Shown here: one piece after another, positions 10,485-20,839 of the stretch | How the letters are laid out: each line of letters begins with the position of its first letter | How positions within the stretch are numbered: the stretch's first letter is position 1 | Source of the DNA: Seminavis robusta | Taxonomy: Eukaryota > Bacillariophyta > Bacillariophyceae > Naviculales > Naviculaceae | Length of the DNA: 47,515 nucleotides | Direction: 5' to 3' | Assembly: GCA_903772945.1 (NCBI GenBank) | Contig: CAICTM010000807.1 | Coordinates: 1 to 47,515 of the forward strand | Made by a program: the position numbers and the translations under genes | Notes under the pieces: model-generated | Told to the model about the DNA's origin: nothing | What the model saw: the letters and a program-made list of their open reading frames with translations, nothing else | Database searches by the model: none

Positions 10485-11460
10485 TTGGGAACTACAGAGA
10501 TTGACTGTGACGATTCTCGGCGAAAACAGTGCGAGACTTTGAGCTGTTCTTCATGCTATCGCGGCGACTACTCTGGAAACCGTCGAGGGACACCGTCGAC
10601 TCACCTCTGTGCCTTGCTGGAAAAGGGGCGTTGGTCCTGGTCGATAGGGTACGAACAAACTATTCTTGAAGCCACTACCATCGAGGCTAGTGGAATCGGC
10701 TTCTTCCTTGTACTCCTCGAGCGAATGGGTGCCATTGACTCTGCTTTGGATGTTTGGAATGGAAAGACCGAGTTGGCGATTGACCCCGAGACCCCCGAAG
10801 ATCTTGAACGCAAACTGAGAGAGGGTGTGGAACTTGCCAGTAACAAATTAAGTCAATCGGGAACTACTAGTACAGAGATTGGCTGTGATGATTCTGGGCG
10901 AAAAAAGTGTGCAACGTTGGGCGGAGCTGTTCTTCATTGCTATCGCGGGAAATCAACAAATCGAGCTCGAAAATGGAAGCGGTCGTATCAGGAACTACAT
11001 GTACGAACAAGATCCCACAGGAGAGCTGAGCTCTTTGACGAGTTGGTCAAGTTTGACAAAGATTGCCCCAAGATCACGTTGCGGAATTCAAGTCAAGGAA
11101 ACACGGGCAGACCCCAGGCATCCGCCCCTTGACTGACCTTGTCACTCTCTTCGGGCACACTCCTTCGCATGCCCAGAGATCTCGAGTGGGAGCGCGTTAC
11201 TTCGACCAGAAAGTTTTTTCGAAACGACTGTACCGGTATTGCTGAGACTATCGATGGTTTTGATACCACCCCTCATCTGAACATCCGCATGCCTCATCCC
11301 GAGAAAACTGTTGGAAAAGAGGAGTCAGGCGACAAGAAGCGATACTCATCACTGTTCCCGCCAACGTTTGCCAGCCCTCTGTTCCTCGAGAGGCTGCAGT
11401 CGAAGCCATTTATTCAAGATCATGAGGTGAAACCAGATTTTTTGCATCGCATGGCCTGGT
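10485..11460 (+). pseudogene. Broken unknown gene with an internal repeat
   Basis: Coding-like sequence spread over frames. An open stretch at about 10600-10860 reads GAIDSALDVWNGKTELAIDP and PETPEDLERKLREGVELASN, which looks like real protein. From about 10879 another frame is better (RWAELFFIAIAGNQQIELEN). A stop lies at 11130-11132, and the first frame resumes beyond it to 11462. The segment near 10490-10564 recurs at 10862-10948 (GAGATTGRCTGTGAYGATTC and so on). There is no ATG at the head of the main ORF. Either it is a pseudogene with frameshifts, or exons of a gene whose introns I cannot place. I recognise no family. Confidence 0.45.
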
Positions 11461-12231
11461 GAAAGATTTCGCAAGGGACCTTTCCACGCTCGATTCTTGG
11501 AGCAAGAGGATCCAAAGCTCTACCAGGTTGGTGGCTTTTCATGTACCGGACAGAACTGCACTGAAGAGTTCCACTCTGAGGATGATTGGCACAATCATCA
11601 TATTAAGAATGAATGCAATGACAAGGACATGGCTTGCCCATTCGAAGGTTGTGGCGCAGACGGCATGACCCACGAAGAATTGAAGTTGCATATCTACAAC
11701 TGCAAGCACAAGCCGAAGCCTGTGAAAGGTATCATGCGGCGAACTAAAGACCAGGCAAAGATTGACGCCAACTTGGATTTCACGAACCAAGTGGAGTGTT
11801 CCCATGCAGTGCGATGCGCGGTTTCCGACGATCAAGTATCTACAGATGCACACCCATGCGAAGCACAAAGAAGTCCAAGCCGCTGCCACCAAGCGTGCAC
11901 CCACCAAACGTTGGGGGAGGAAGAACTTCTCCCAGCCAGGACTTGACAGAAGACCACAAGGGCAGCGACAATGAAGAGAACGGGCGATGAGGACTTGTGC
12001 TCCAAGCCTGCTGCCACCAAGCCAAGCGTGCACCCACCAAACGTTGGAGAAGGAAGATCTCAGGCTTCTCCAAGCCAGGACTTGACAGAGGACCACAAGG
12101 GCAGCGACAATGAGGACTCGACTCCGCCAATCCAGCAGTCGACAAGCGTGCACCCGCCAAGCGTCGGGGAAGGAAGAAGAAGACTCCTCCAAGCCAGGAT
12201 GCCTACCGTACGAGAAAGATGAGAAGCTAGC
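11461..12231 (+). pseudogene. Degenerate C2H2-like zinc finger with AT-hook-like repeats
   Basis: The frame at about 11480-11800 has two C2H2-like fingers: FSCTGQNCTEEF followed by DDWHNHHIKNEC, and MACPFEGCGADG followed by EELKLHIYNC. A third finger (MQCDARFPTIKYLQMHTHAK) continues in another frame from about 11804, so a frameshift lies near 11795-11805. After it come basic AT-hook-like motifs, KRAPTKRWGRK, KRAPTKRWRRK and KRAPAKRRGRKKK, alternating with acidic SPSQDLTEDHKGSDNE segments, again in inconsistent frames. No ATG heads the region. It could be the 3' part of the broken gene just upstream. A nucleic-acid-binding ancestry is likely, but the present copy looks inactive unless unseen introns repair it. 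Confidence 0.55.
11892..12204 (+). repeat. Tandem repeat, three units of ~110-130 bp
   Basis: Units begin AAGCGTGCACCCRCCAARCG at about 11892, 12024 and 12144. The first two continue through CAGGACTTGACAG and GACCACAAGGGCAGCGACAA; the third is truncated. The units encode the basic and acidic segments of the zinc-finger remnant, in frames that differ between units. Confidence 0.85.
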
Positions 12232-12924
12232 GTTGGGCAGTGACCGCAATGTTCTAGCGAGATTCGATTTAAGGCAACGCAATTGTGACAGCGAATGCAA
12301 CCAAGAAATTTACGGAGCTCTAACTTGCGAATCTTCATCTCCACCAGGAAATGGAGGTACTGTATAGCATTGCAACAGAACTAAACATTAAGAGTCGTGC
12401 GCGCTACGTTGTCGCAATCATGGAAGGATCACATCAGTACCGGAACAACATGTTGTGGACGGAGCGATGACGGATCTGAGACTCACCGGAGCTATCATGG
12501 TTTTGGGCCCTGTGATACCGTACGACTATGCACGGGCATGGCGATGGCCTGCCAGCATCAGCATCGAAAGAGCTGATTATCCCGTTGTCGCACGATTTGA
12601 AAAGAGCATCGATTCATCGTTGCCTTGGATTGCATCGTACAGTAGCCCCCAGCCTGCCGCCACAACCCAACCTTCGCAAACGAGGACTCGACTGACTTGA
12701 CTCGGTTACATGTACCGAAAGACATTGTCGTAGCGTAAACCGCTTTCCTCGTAGCATTGCAGTTCCCGGCAGTCAAAGGTACCTAGCAGTGTAAGAATCG
12801 TTTGATTCCATCGTTCTTGTACGGTACGGTAAACTCATTGCAGCGTATGGAACTGGTCTACACACGTGCAGGTGCAACCTCATCTAGAACTACTACGTCT
12901 TCATCATCCATCTACTTTCCAGTT
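12232..12924. other. Intergenic, no supported gene
   Basis: About 690 bp between the zinc-finger remnant and the convergent rhamnosyltransferase gene. An ORF at 12455-12700 has no domain or signal and is not called. Confidence 0.5.
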
Positions 12925-14526
12925 TTACGTACTGACAGTTTTACTTATAGAACCATCACCAGCCTGTTTCAATTGCTGCAACAATTCTTGGAGTGACGCT
13001 TCCGTCTTGTCCAAACAAGAATGTCCCTTTTGACATCGTCCCTTCATGAGTTCCGTGACGGTTTCGACACGATTGGCAAATATTTGGCGGGATGCCATTT
13101 TGACAGCGCCCACGCGAATGCCAAATTCTTCTTTGAGCGTATGCCACAATCCATTCGATTTGACTTGTTCTTCGGCCGTTGCCGTCAGGACATCTTTCAT
13201 GCCGGTACTGGTAATGGTTCGCGCTCGTATCGCCGCCGCTTGTTGTTGTGCGTGTTCATTGATTTGTTTCCAACACGGTTCGAATTGTGTCGCGCCGTGA
13301 TTGCGACAATTGGGATACTTTTCGTTCAACCGCCAATGATTGACGACAATTTCATTGTACGAAAAAGGCGCATGTTCAAAAATGGGTAATCGGTCGCCCC
13401 CACCATGTGGCGCCGTCAGTGAATTGACCATGGTCAACCCGGGTGTGACACATCGTTCGGGATTGTGATGTTCGGCAATCAATCCACGAAAATCGGTCGT
13501 ACGTCCCAAAAAGACATCGACATTTTTCCATTCGTAATGATTGCCGACACAGAGTATGAACCAATGATAGGAATCACTCCGTTGGGTGGGACTATTCCAC
13601 AGAAACGTTTCGGCGACGGCGTGTTTTTGTATTTCCGACAGCGCATCGCGTTGCAATCCATCGTCGGCATCCAATCCGGTTTCAATATAGAGCACCACGG
13701 AAGCTTGCGATGTGGCGTGCCGTTGGTAACTGCGCGTCAGATATTCCAGATTGCCCGTCAATACCATACTGGGATTTTGTGTGGCTTTTTGAACCAAATC
13801 GGGAAGCGTCAGTTGATTGTCATTACTCAGAATCAAATAGAAATTGGGATGCGCTTGTAATAGAGCGCGCAGTTCGCCTAAGAGAGAAGGATCCAAATCG
13901 GGATCCGTGTAGACCAACCAAGCAAAATCTTGCAACGTCTGAATGAGCATGGTGGGGAGACAAAACGTCTTGAAAAGTTCGAGCCGCGATTGTCCCAAAT
14001 GAACCAAATTGGGTTGACGTTGCATAAAGCGAGTCCGAACGACTTGCATGATATCCATGGCTTGACTCGAGCGATAGGCGGGTTCGTCACTATTGCTATT
14101 ACTACTACTCACACCAGCCGTAGCAATAGTAGTAGTAGTAGCGAATGGTAGAGATTCGACTTGGGCAGTAGTGATGGATGTTGTAGTAGTGGAAGAAGAT
14201 GTAATGGCAGTCATGTCGAAAAAGAATTTGCAAGTTCCGGCCAAACAGAGCAACAAGATCCATCGAGGATTTTTACTACTAGTAGTAGTAGTAGTAGTAC
14301 GGGACCACACTCCTTTGCGTCGGCCTCTGGCTTCGGCACTGTGATTGCCGGCAGTCTGGTCACTACTACTACCAGTACTACTATTGGCGGTAAACTGTAG
14401 GGCCATGACGACGAATTTCCACAACTTGTCCAACGTCGTCATCTTTCGTCCGTCTTTTGTGGTTGTTGTTGGACCACTGGTAGATACAGATGATGACGTC
14501 TTCCATTGCTGTTGTTGTTGCACCAT
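12925..14526 (-). CDS. Putative rhamnosyltransferase-like glycosyltransferase, type II membrane
   Basis: An intact ORF of 533 residues from the ATG at 14524-14526. The N terminus is Gln/Ser/Thr-rich, followed by one hydrophobic segment at about residues 89-108 (WILLLCLAGTCKFFF), which fits a type II Golgi anchor. The core at about 160-420 resembles the putative rhamnosyl transferase family (Pfam Rhamno_transf): RTRFMQRQP, then RLELFKTFCLPTMLIQTLQD, then FAWLVYTDPDLDP, and later an acidic IETGLDADDG motif that would sit at the sugar-nucleotide/metal site. The family includes GT-A-like enzymes, but the actual donor sugar is not known from sequence. The N-terminal third is low complexity. Its neighbours here also include cell-surface proteins, which agrees with a glycan role, but no operon logic applies. 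Confidence 0.78.
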   Translation of the reverse strand: MVQQQQQWKTSSSVSTSGPTTTTKDGRKMTTLDKLWKFVVMALQFTANSSTGSSSDQTAGNHSAEARGRRKGVWSRTTTTTTSSKNPRWILLLCLAGTCKFFFDMTAITSSSTTTTSITTAQVESLPFATTTTIATAGVSSSNSNSDEPAYRSSQAMDIMQVVRTRFMQRQPNLVHLGQSRLELFKTFCLPTMLIQTLQDFAWLVYTDPDLDPSLLGELRALLQAHPNFYLILSNDNQLTLPDLVQKATQNPSMVLTGNLEYLTRSYQRHATSQASVVLYIETGLDADDGLQRDALSEIQKHAVAETFLWNSPTQRSDSYHWFILCVGNHYEWKNVDVFLGRTTDFRGLIAEHHNPERCVTPGLTMVNSLTAPHGGGDRLPIFEHAPFSYNEIVVNHWRLNEKYPNCRNHGATQFEPCWKQINEHAQQQAAAIRARTITSTGMKDVLTATAEEQVKSNGLWHTLKEEFGIRVGAVKMASRQIFANRVETVTELMKGRCQKGHSCLDKTEASLQELLQQLKQAGDGSISKTVST

Positions 14527-15234
14527 GGGATTTCATTCATTCATTCATTCATACATACAGTGTAGTATACAAATGACTAAACAACTAGCTAGTAACGTCT
14601 CAATCAATGGTTATGGATTAGACTAGCTAGACTACATCAGCGCATCTAGACTAATCTCATGATGGGAGTGTAGTGCTCATTTCATATATCACTTTTTGCA
14701 GAGAGACTTCACAAGCAAGTTGGTTGGGAGTGTTGAGTCACGTGGGTTGGGATGCCGTACCGGTAGTTCGGTTCGGTAGTATCGTAGCCATCCCACTGTG
14801 ACCGGTGGCAATGTCGTTTTTGCTGGATTTCTGGAAAGTGATTTTTTATTTATTTTCACGTTTTCACTTTTTATCTTGGCGATGCAAAGTAAGTACTGAG
14901 TAGAGGGGCTACCGTACAGTATTTACTCCAGGATTGATTCTGTTCGCATGTCATCGCCATCACACTTAGTTAACATCGGCATTATTAGGACAGCCACGGA
15001 ACTCAACCGTTCCTGTCGCCTAAGAAATGAGACGAAAAGCGACCAACTCCTCCGGAGTTTTGTTATTAGTTAGGGTACTAGCCAAGCAAGAGCGACGCTT
15101 CTAACAGGTACAGGGTCGATTCGATTCCCTCTATCGTTAGAAGAAAGGGACAAGAATCTGTTTCCTCTGCCACAAAACACAAAAAAAAACACCTCATTTT
15201 TTCGCCTGTTCAAGTGAAACATTGAGCAACAACA
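14527..15234. promoter_or_regulatory. Divergent intergenic region with one copy of a PS-gene flank repeat
   Basis: About 700 bp between the rhamnosyltransferase gene (minus) and the PS-repeat gene (plus). An (ATTC)n run lies at about 14532-14555. At 14812-14885 is a diverged copy of the repeat also found at 18020-18165 and 31998-32140, with the shared string TTTTCACTTTTTATC. No coding sequence is supported. Confidence 0.5.
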
Positions 15235-17912
15235 ATGTTGTGGAAATCCCATGTTCTTGTCCTTCTTTGCCTGCTACTCACCAATCATGTGGTTTCAGCC
15301 CAGTACCATGTCATCAGCCGGGACGAAGTAGATGCAGTTGCTGTCCAAGCTGCCAACATTTCCAGTGACAGTGGCAACAACAGTACCTTCGAGGACCAAA
15401 GTGAGGGCCCTTTTTATTCCGAGCAACAAGGTGTTGGCCAGCGATGCGGACGTAGGAATACTTGTGGAGAAGGCCTTACTTGTTCCAATGACTTTTCTGC
15501 CCTTCGAAAGAGGTGCTTCCCGGACAGGGCATGTCTCGAGCAGGTTGTGAACAGCTTTCGTTTGGATCTAGAGGTCTGGAAAGAATCCATTCTCACTGCT
15601 GCCTATCTTGATGAAAGTGACCTTGTTGATGCAGCCCGTGATGCTCAGAATCCTGAAGAGTTCCAGCAGAGTGCAACATATCTCGACTTTCTGGATGCCT
15701 TCAATGCCCAACCACCACCTCACCTCACTTCATTGCAAGAAGCTGCTAATGACTGTATTCCCAAAGCCCCCAGCACTGAAGGCACTGTTGTGTACATGGG
15801 ACTTCACATTGAAGTGAGTGCGCTTGTAGACCTTGCCATGTCTATTTTCTGGGCCCTTGGAGATGCTCCTACACCAAATGACTTCATTCGAGGAACCTTT
15901 GGAGCTGAACTGGGTGCTGGAGCTGAAGTCTCAATGTTGATTGGATTTGCCTTTACTGGAACCACACAGGATATTTTGGGAGGATCAGTTGTGACCGACC
16001 TAGATGCTGCAGTTGGAGTTGGGATTGGAACTGCTTTGGTGTCAAATCTCAATGGACTCTATTCCCTGGAGTTTACCATAGGTGTAGGCCTTGGTGCTGG
16101 CTTTGGTATTGGATATGGCATCACTGCTCAATGTTCTGAATCCAACCAGCCAACCATCTCCCCCAGCATGTCCCCTTCAGTTCAACCAAGTTCAAGACCC
16201 AGCAGCATGCCAAGTTCATTCCCATCGGTGCAGCCCAGCGATGGTCCTAGTAGCAACCCCAGCAGTGCACCTTCTGCTCTACCAAGCTCAATCCCAAGCA
16301 GCATGCCAAGTTCATTCCCATCGGTGCAGCCCAGCGATGGTCCTAGTGGCAACCCCAGCAGTGCACCTTCTGCTCTACCAAGCTCAAACCCAAGCAGCAT
16401 GCCAAGTGCATTGCCATCACTCATGCCCAGTGCATTGCCATCACTCATGCCCAGTGCTGATCCTAGTAGCAACCCAGCAGTGCACCTTCTGCTCTACCAA
16501 GCTCAAACCCAAGCAGCATGCCAAGTGCATTGCCATCACTCATGCCCAGTGCATTGCCATCACTCATGCCCAGTGCTGATCCTAGTAGCAACCCCAGCAG
16601 CGCACCTTCTGCTCTACCAAGCTCAAACCCAAGCAGCATGCCAAGTGAATTGCCATCACTCATGCCCAGTGCCGATCCTAGTAGCAACCCCAGCAGTGCA
16701 CCTTCTGCTCTACCAAGCTTATCCCCAAGCAGCATGCCAAGTATCAATCCTTCAATCAGCATGGTGCCAAGTAATTTTCCAAGCACAGGTCCATCACTCA
16801 GTGCTCAGCCCAGTGCCCTACCAAGTCTCACTCCCAGCAGGGAGCCTTCTGTCCTGCCAAGCTCTGGTCCATCTCTTAGTGCACAACCGAGTGAAGTTCC
16901 CAGCCGCTTGCCTAGCAGGGAGCCTTCTGCCCTGCCAAGTATGAATCCATCTCTCAGTTTGCAACCTAGTGAAGTTCCCAGTCGCATGCCTAGCAGCTTG
17001 CCTTCTGCTATGCCAAGTATGAATCCATCTCTTAGTGCACAACCTAGTGAAGTTCCCAGTCGCATGCCTAGCAGCTTGCCTTCTGCTATGCCAAGTATGA
17101 ATCCATCTCTTAGTGCACAACCCAGCAGCATCCCTTCTGCAATGCCAAGTATGAATCCATCTCTCAGTGCTCAACCCAGCTTGATCCCTTCACTCAGCAT
17201 CAAACCAAGTCGTACACCATCTACTTCACCAAGCAGCATACCTTCAGTCAGTATTAAGCCCAGTAGAAGTCCAAGTGAGTCTCCAAGTACAAGTGCAAAT
17301 CCAAGTGCAAACCCAAGTGCCAGCCAGAATCCAAGTACAAGTGCAAATCCAAGTTCAACCCCAAGCCTCAGCCAGAATCCAAGCTTAAGCCAGTTTCCAA
17401 GTTCAGTGCCAAGCCTCAGTCAGGCTCCTACCAAGACTTGTTCATCATCTACAACCTCGCTTCTGTGCCCACTATTAGAATCTGGGGTAAGTGAGCTACA
17501 TGTGTAAACACCTGTATTTCTTGTGGTCTGATTCAAGTCCAACACTAGCTCTTTCTGTATCCTTGTTCCAAAGGGAATACTTGAGATTTGTTTTACTTCA
17601 CTGATGCCTGCCACCAGCGATGTGACTGTTCAAACTTTTGTGCGGGGTGATTTGGATCTTAATGATGAGTTCTATGAGGTATTTGACCAAGATGGAACTT
17701 CCTTGGGTCAAAACCCTAGTGGGAGTGCTACTCAATGCTCTGCAGCTTATACACAGGACGATTTTACTGTGGCACAGGCTACCTTCAACACTTGGGTAGC
17801 AACTGGCTTTGTCAGTTTCACACTGGATGCTTCTTCAACGGTGAGCGCCTCAATAGGTAGCTGCACTGGCCAGAATGATGGGTTCATAATTCTGGTCTAT
17901 TCCACCAGGTAA
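15235..17912 (+). CDS. Secreted Pro-Ser-x-x repeat protein, frameshifted, one intron
   Basis: Starts at ATG 15235 with a clear signal peptide (MLWKSHVLVLLCLLLTNHVV, then SAQ). A Cys-containing segment follows (GQRCGRRNTCGEGLTCSN), then a Gly-rich region of about 150 residues. From about residue 303 there is a long array of PS-x-x tetrapeptides (PSSNPSSAPSALPSS style). Exon 1 runs to 17486, intron 17487-17573, exon 2 17574-17912. Exon 2 encodes a beta-rich C-terminal domain (DVTVQTFVRGDLDLNDEFYE) shared with the paralogue at 30846. One C is missing at about 16473-16475 compared with neighbouring units, so the frame breaks there; with that base the product would be about 863 residues. This could be a true null allele or an assembly error in a repeat. 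PS-repeat proteins in diatoms are secreted, wall or adhesive type; that role is inference. Confidence 0.82.
16381..16739 (+). repeat. ~120-bp tandem units in the PS-repeat gene
   Basis: Units start with AGCTCAAACCCAAGCAGC at 16381, 16500 and 16620, a spacing of 119 then 120 bp. The odd 119-bp spacing marks the unit lacking one base and therefore the frameshift. Shorter 12-nt PS-x-x units make up the whole array from about 16150 to 17430. Confidence 0.9.
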
Positions 17913-18019
17913 CTCACATGAAGGAGCCCAAGTTTGCATGCTGGTGGGCACGCACTGAGAAGCCACTGGTAACCGGTGCCACCAAGGCTCACAGCGCATG
18001 GGCCATGCTTTACGTGCAA

Positions 18020-18165
18020 GGTCCTTGGTAGCACCGTCTTGGAGGAATTTCTAAAAAGCAAATCATTCATATTTTCACTTTTTATCGTTTCACCGTCCAT
18101 TTTCCACATGCCTCACCTCCACAATGGCGCTCCGTTCTTTTACACGCCCGTACCGTACTGACAGT
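18020..18165 (+). repeat. PS-gene 3' flank repeat, copy A
   Basis: About 145 bp starting GAGGAATTTCTAAAAAG, passing through TTTTTATCGTTTCAC and ending CACAATGGCGCTC...CGTTCTTTTACA...CGTACCGTACT. The same blocks, in the same order, follow the other PS-repeat gene at 31998-32140, and a shorter form lies before this gene at 14812-14885. It ends about 55 bp before the next gene's ATG, so it may also act as that gene's promoter. Confidence 0.7.
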
Positions 18166-18220
18166 CCAGAAGTAAGTGTACACATACATGACTTGGATAC
18201 CGTACTGATCAGAGAGCAAG

Positions 18221-20251
18221 ATGACAGCAACAACAGCGACGATGGAATCCTCAAGAATGACTGGGAGCAGCAGCTATGACGCCAAGGTGGAGCATTTGCT
18301 GACAATAGCCGACCACCATGACCATGACAATTTCCAAAGTGAACGATATCTGGTGGCACTGGTACTCTTGACCAATCATCAGCTGATGAATGTCCAGCAG
18401 TTCCAAACTGTATGGAACCATCATCGAACATTGTTGGAATGCTTTTGTCGTAGATTATTGTTGTTATTGCCAAACACAAGCACAAAGAGCAACGTGACAA
18501 ACGCACGCTTTGTGGCGCTGTTGCTCGAACGCCTCTTGGGCTGCTTGGAAGGAAAAGACAGCATCAATAACGAAAACTTGGAGGAATCCTCTACACGTCT
18601 ACTCCATCTCCTGTTGGATTTTGTGAGGCAGAGCCAGAAAACGCAGTCCTTTCTACCATTGATTACCCAAATAGTGGAAGTATTAAATGGGTATTGTACC
18701 AGATTCCCATCCCACAACAAACCCTCACTTTTATTGTTGGAGACCAATATCGATCTGATTTGGGAATGCTACACGAAAGGAATGGCCGCGGAACAATTAT
18801 TGGTCTCATCAGTGGAAGAAAAGCAAGAGACGGCAGAGACAACGGCCAAGTCGGATCAAACCCTCATGGAGGAAACCCTCACCGCCATTTTGGATCGAAC
18901 CGATTCTACTAGCAACACAACCGCGCAATGGCAGGAACGACTGCATCAATCCGTACAAGAATTAGTTCGAAATCACGTACTTGTCGTCATGACACAGGAA
19001 TCGCCACAATCTATTGCATCTCTATGGCGGTGGTTTCGTCAGTGCCTAATGTCCTCCAATCCACTACTAGATTTGAAACAAAAAGGCAAGGATCCATCTC
19101 ATCAACGGTCGTGGCACGAGACTCTCTTGCTGTTTGTCAATTCTTTGGCCACACACCCGGAACTCGTCGCCATGCTCCAAGAATCGTCGTCCAAAGCCGC
19201 CCTGGTAAAGCTTCTTCTGGCAAACATTACCATGCCGACTGCTGGAGCAAGTGACACCACGAATAATCATCGCATGCTGGCATGGACCGCCTTGGCATCC
19301 TTGGTGGCGGCAAAAGGAGGCTGTGATTGGCTGTTGATGGATACGGACGCGACGACAAAGGACACCAAGAATGACACCAAGGCCTTGGGGAACGCCGCAC
19401 ACTTGTGTGCATTGATTCGGCTGACCAGTGGGGAGTGGCGGATTCTGCTCGGATATGCATTGGAACAACAGTCGTCCACAAACGACAGTGTCGTCATTCA
19501 GGCATGCGCTCAGATACTGGCATCCTTACTGGCCTACATGTCCCAGCTTGCCCAAGACTTGGAAGAAGGCAACACCAGCCGGCATCAGCAGCTATTGCCT
19601 GCGGCATTGCTCCATCTTCGCGACTCGCTCGAAGACGCCTTGCAAGCCACGTGCCTATTTTTGGGTCAAGCGTCTGGCAAAAAGGAAGTTGATGATGATA
19701 TCCCAGTCATGATACAGTTGCTGGGACTGCTCTTGTCCGAGTTTGACGCCTTTGAGGGGCTCAAGCATGTGGATACGGCCGAAATTCTAAAAGCACTGGA
19801 CGTTGTCGTCCAAAACTCGTTGCAGGCCCAGGAACAACAGCATTACGTCATGGCCAGTCTTCTGGGAATCATGGAAACCGCGTGCGACGATTCGTATCGT
19901 GTCTTGCTTCTCAAGAAACACAATTTGCTGGGCGAAAACATGGCATGGTTCCTGTGTCACTATTGGTCTACTAATAGTAGTGCATCCTCCGTTCCCGTGG
20001 CATGCCGCTTGACCGAGATTTGGCACGTGCTTCTCACGGAACATCAATCCGAACTACGGCTGGTCGTCAATACAGAAGCAATCGAAAAGGCCATTGTGGC
20101 GTGGATCAAGAAGGGGGCTCATCAGGAACCAGCGGCAATCATCAATGATGTCATTGGTTGCTTTGTGACCCTCAGGGGAGACAATCCTCCAAGCAACGAG
20201 GATGCTCTGATATTGCAACAAGCCATGGAATACTGTGCAGCTCATTCGTGA
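18221..20251 (+). CDS. Neurochondrin-like helical (ARM-type) protein
   Basis: A single intact ORF of 676 residues from ATG 18221. It is Leu-rich and almost wholly helical by composition, with no membrane segment or signal peptide. The architecture recalls the neurochondrin family: many paired Leu-rich helices, a central segment LCALIRLTSGEWRILLGYAL, and later a VMIQLLGLLLSEFDAF segment, which is where neurochondrins carry similar text. Length (about 650-730 residues) fits. In animals neurochondrin is a cytosolic scaffold; its role in algae is not established. It could also be another ARM/HEAT-repeat protein. Its start lies just downstream of the repeat at 18020-18165. Confidence 0.62.
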   Translation: MTATTATMESSRMTGSSSYDAKVEHLLTIADHHDHDNFQSERYLVALVLLTNHQLMNVQQFQTVWNHHRTLLECFCRRLLLLLPNTSTKSNVTNARFVALLLERLLGCLEGKDSINNENLEESSTRLLHLLLDFVRQSQKTQSFLPLITQIVEVLNGYCTRFPSHNKPSLLLLETNIDLIWECYTKGMAAEQLLVSSVEEKQETAETTAKSDQTLMEETLTAILDRTDSTSNTTAQWQERLHQSVQELVRNHVLVVMTQESPQSIASLWRWFRQCLMSSNPLLDLKQKGKDPSHQRSWHETLLLFVNSLATHPELVAMLQESSSKAALVKLLLANITMPTAGASDTTNNHRMLAWTALASLVAAKGGCDWLLMDTDATTKDTKNDTKALGNAAHLCALIRLTSGEWRILLGYALEQQSSTNDSVVIQACAQILASLLAYMSQLAQDLEEGNTSRHQQLLPAALLHLRDSLEDALQATCLFLGQASGKKEVDDDIPVMIQLLGLLLSEFDAFEGLKHVDTAEILKALDVVVQNSLQAQEQQHYVMASLLGIMETACDDSYRVLLLKKHNLLGENMAWFLCHYWSTNSSASSVPVACRLTEIWHVLLTEHQSELRLVVNTEAIEKAIVAWIKKGAHQEPAAIINDVIGCFVTLRGDNPPSNEDALILQQAMEYCAAHS

Positions 20252-20839
20252 GAAGCCAGCTAGCTAGCTAACACCTGCGGTAGTTTGTGGTAGCATGATA
20301 CTGACAGCTTTGGCTTGGAATACGAAGGCTGGGCGAAGTGAGGGAAAGCCCCTGGTCCACCTCTAACTAAGGAGACAACGGAGGGAATGTTGCTGGGCTG
20401 CGACTGGGGCTATATTGCCTACCGCACTACCATGGCTAGGGTAGCCGAGTTTGATGGCTTGCTCGAAGTGATTTGATCAACGATGGTCCATTGCTTCTCC
20501 CTGCGCCCCCTCGGGAATAATTGAAAGATTGGAAACCACGCCTACAGTCTTCTGCGCCTCTCTACTACTGGTACCGGTAGCTAGAGTTTCCTACCTTACC
20601 TTGTCCATACCGGTACCGGTAGAGTTAACGTTGGTCAGAGCAGGAGTTAAAAGGTCAGTCGCACGCGCAATTTTTCTAGTACTGGTATACTGTTGTTACA
20701 ATAAAAATATCGCAGGAACCAATGCAGTTCCGATGCGACCTGCATGCTGCGTACATGTACTGGTACAGTGTACGTACAGCTAGCTGCACCAGTTCCTTAT
20801 TATCAGGCAACCTCATCCATTTTATGAATTCTTCCGACC
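20252..20839. other. Intergenic, no supported gene
   Basis: About 590 bp. It has a CTAGCTAGCTA block at about 20258-20270, GGTACCGGTA-type palindromic blocks at 20568-20625 and CATGTAC/GTACGTAC runs at 20752-20780. A TAGCCGAGTT string near 20440 resembles a tRNA A box but has no B box or acceptor stem. Confidence 0.5.

Noticed and set aside
11539..12300. 253-codon minus-strand ORF over the zinc-finger remnant
   Set aside because: It is produced by the tandem units read in reverse, with no domain. The plus strand has the finger motifs.
16182..17174. Minus-strand ORFs rich in LLG/LGMSDG repeats
   Set aside because: They are the reverse translation of the PS-x-x array, with no start context or signal.
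20430..20500. tRNA-like A-box string TAGCCGAGTT
   Set aside because: No B box, anticodon arm or paired acceptor stem could be found.
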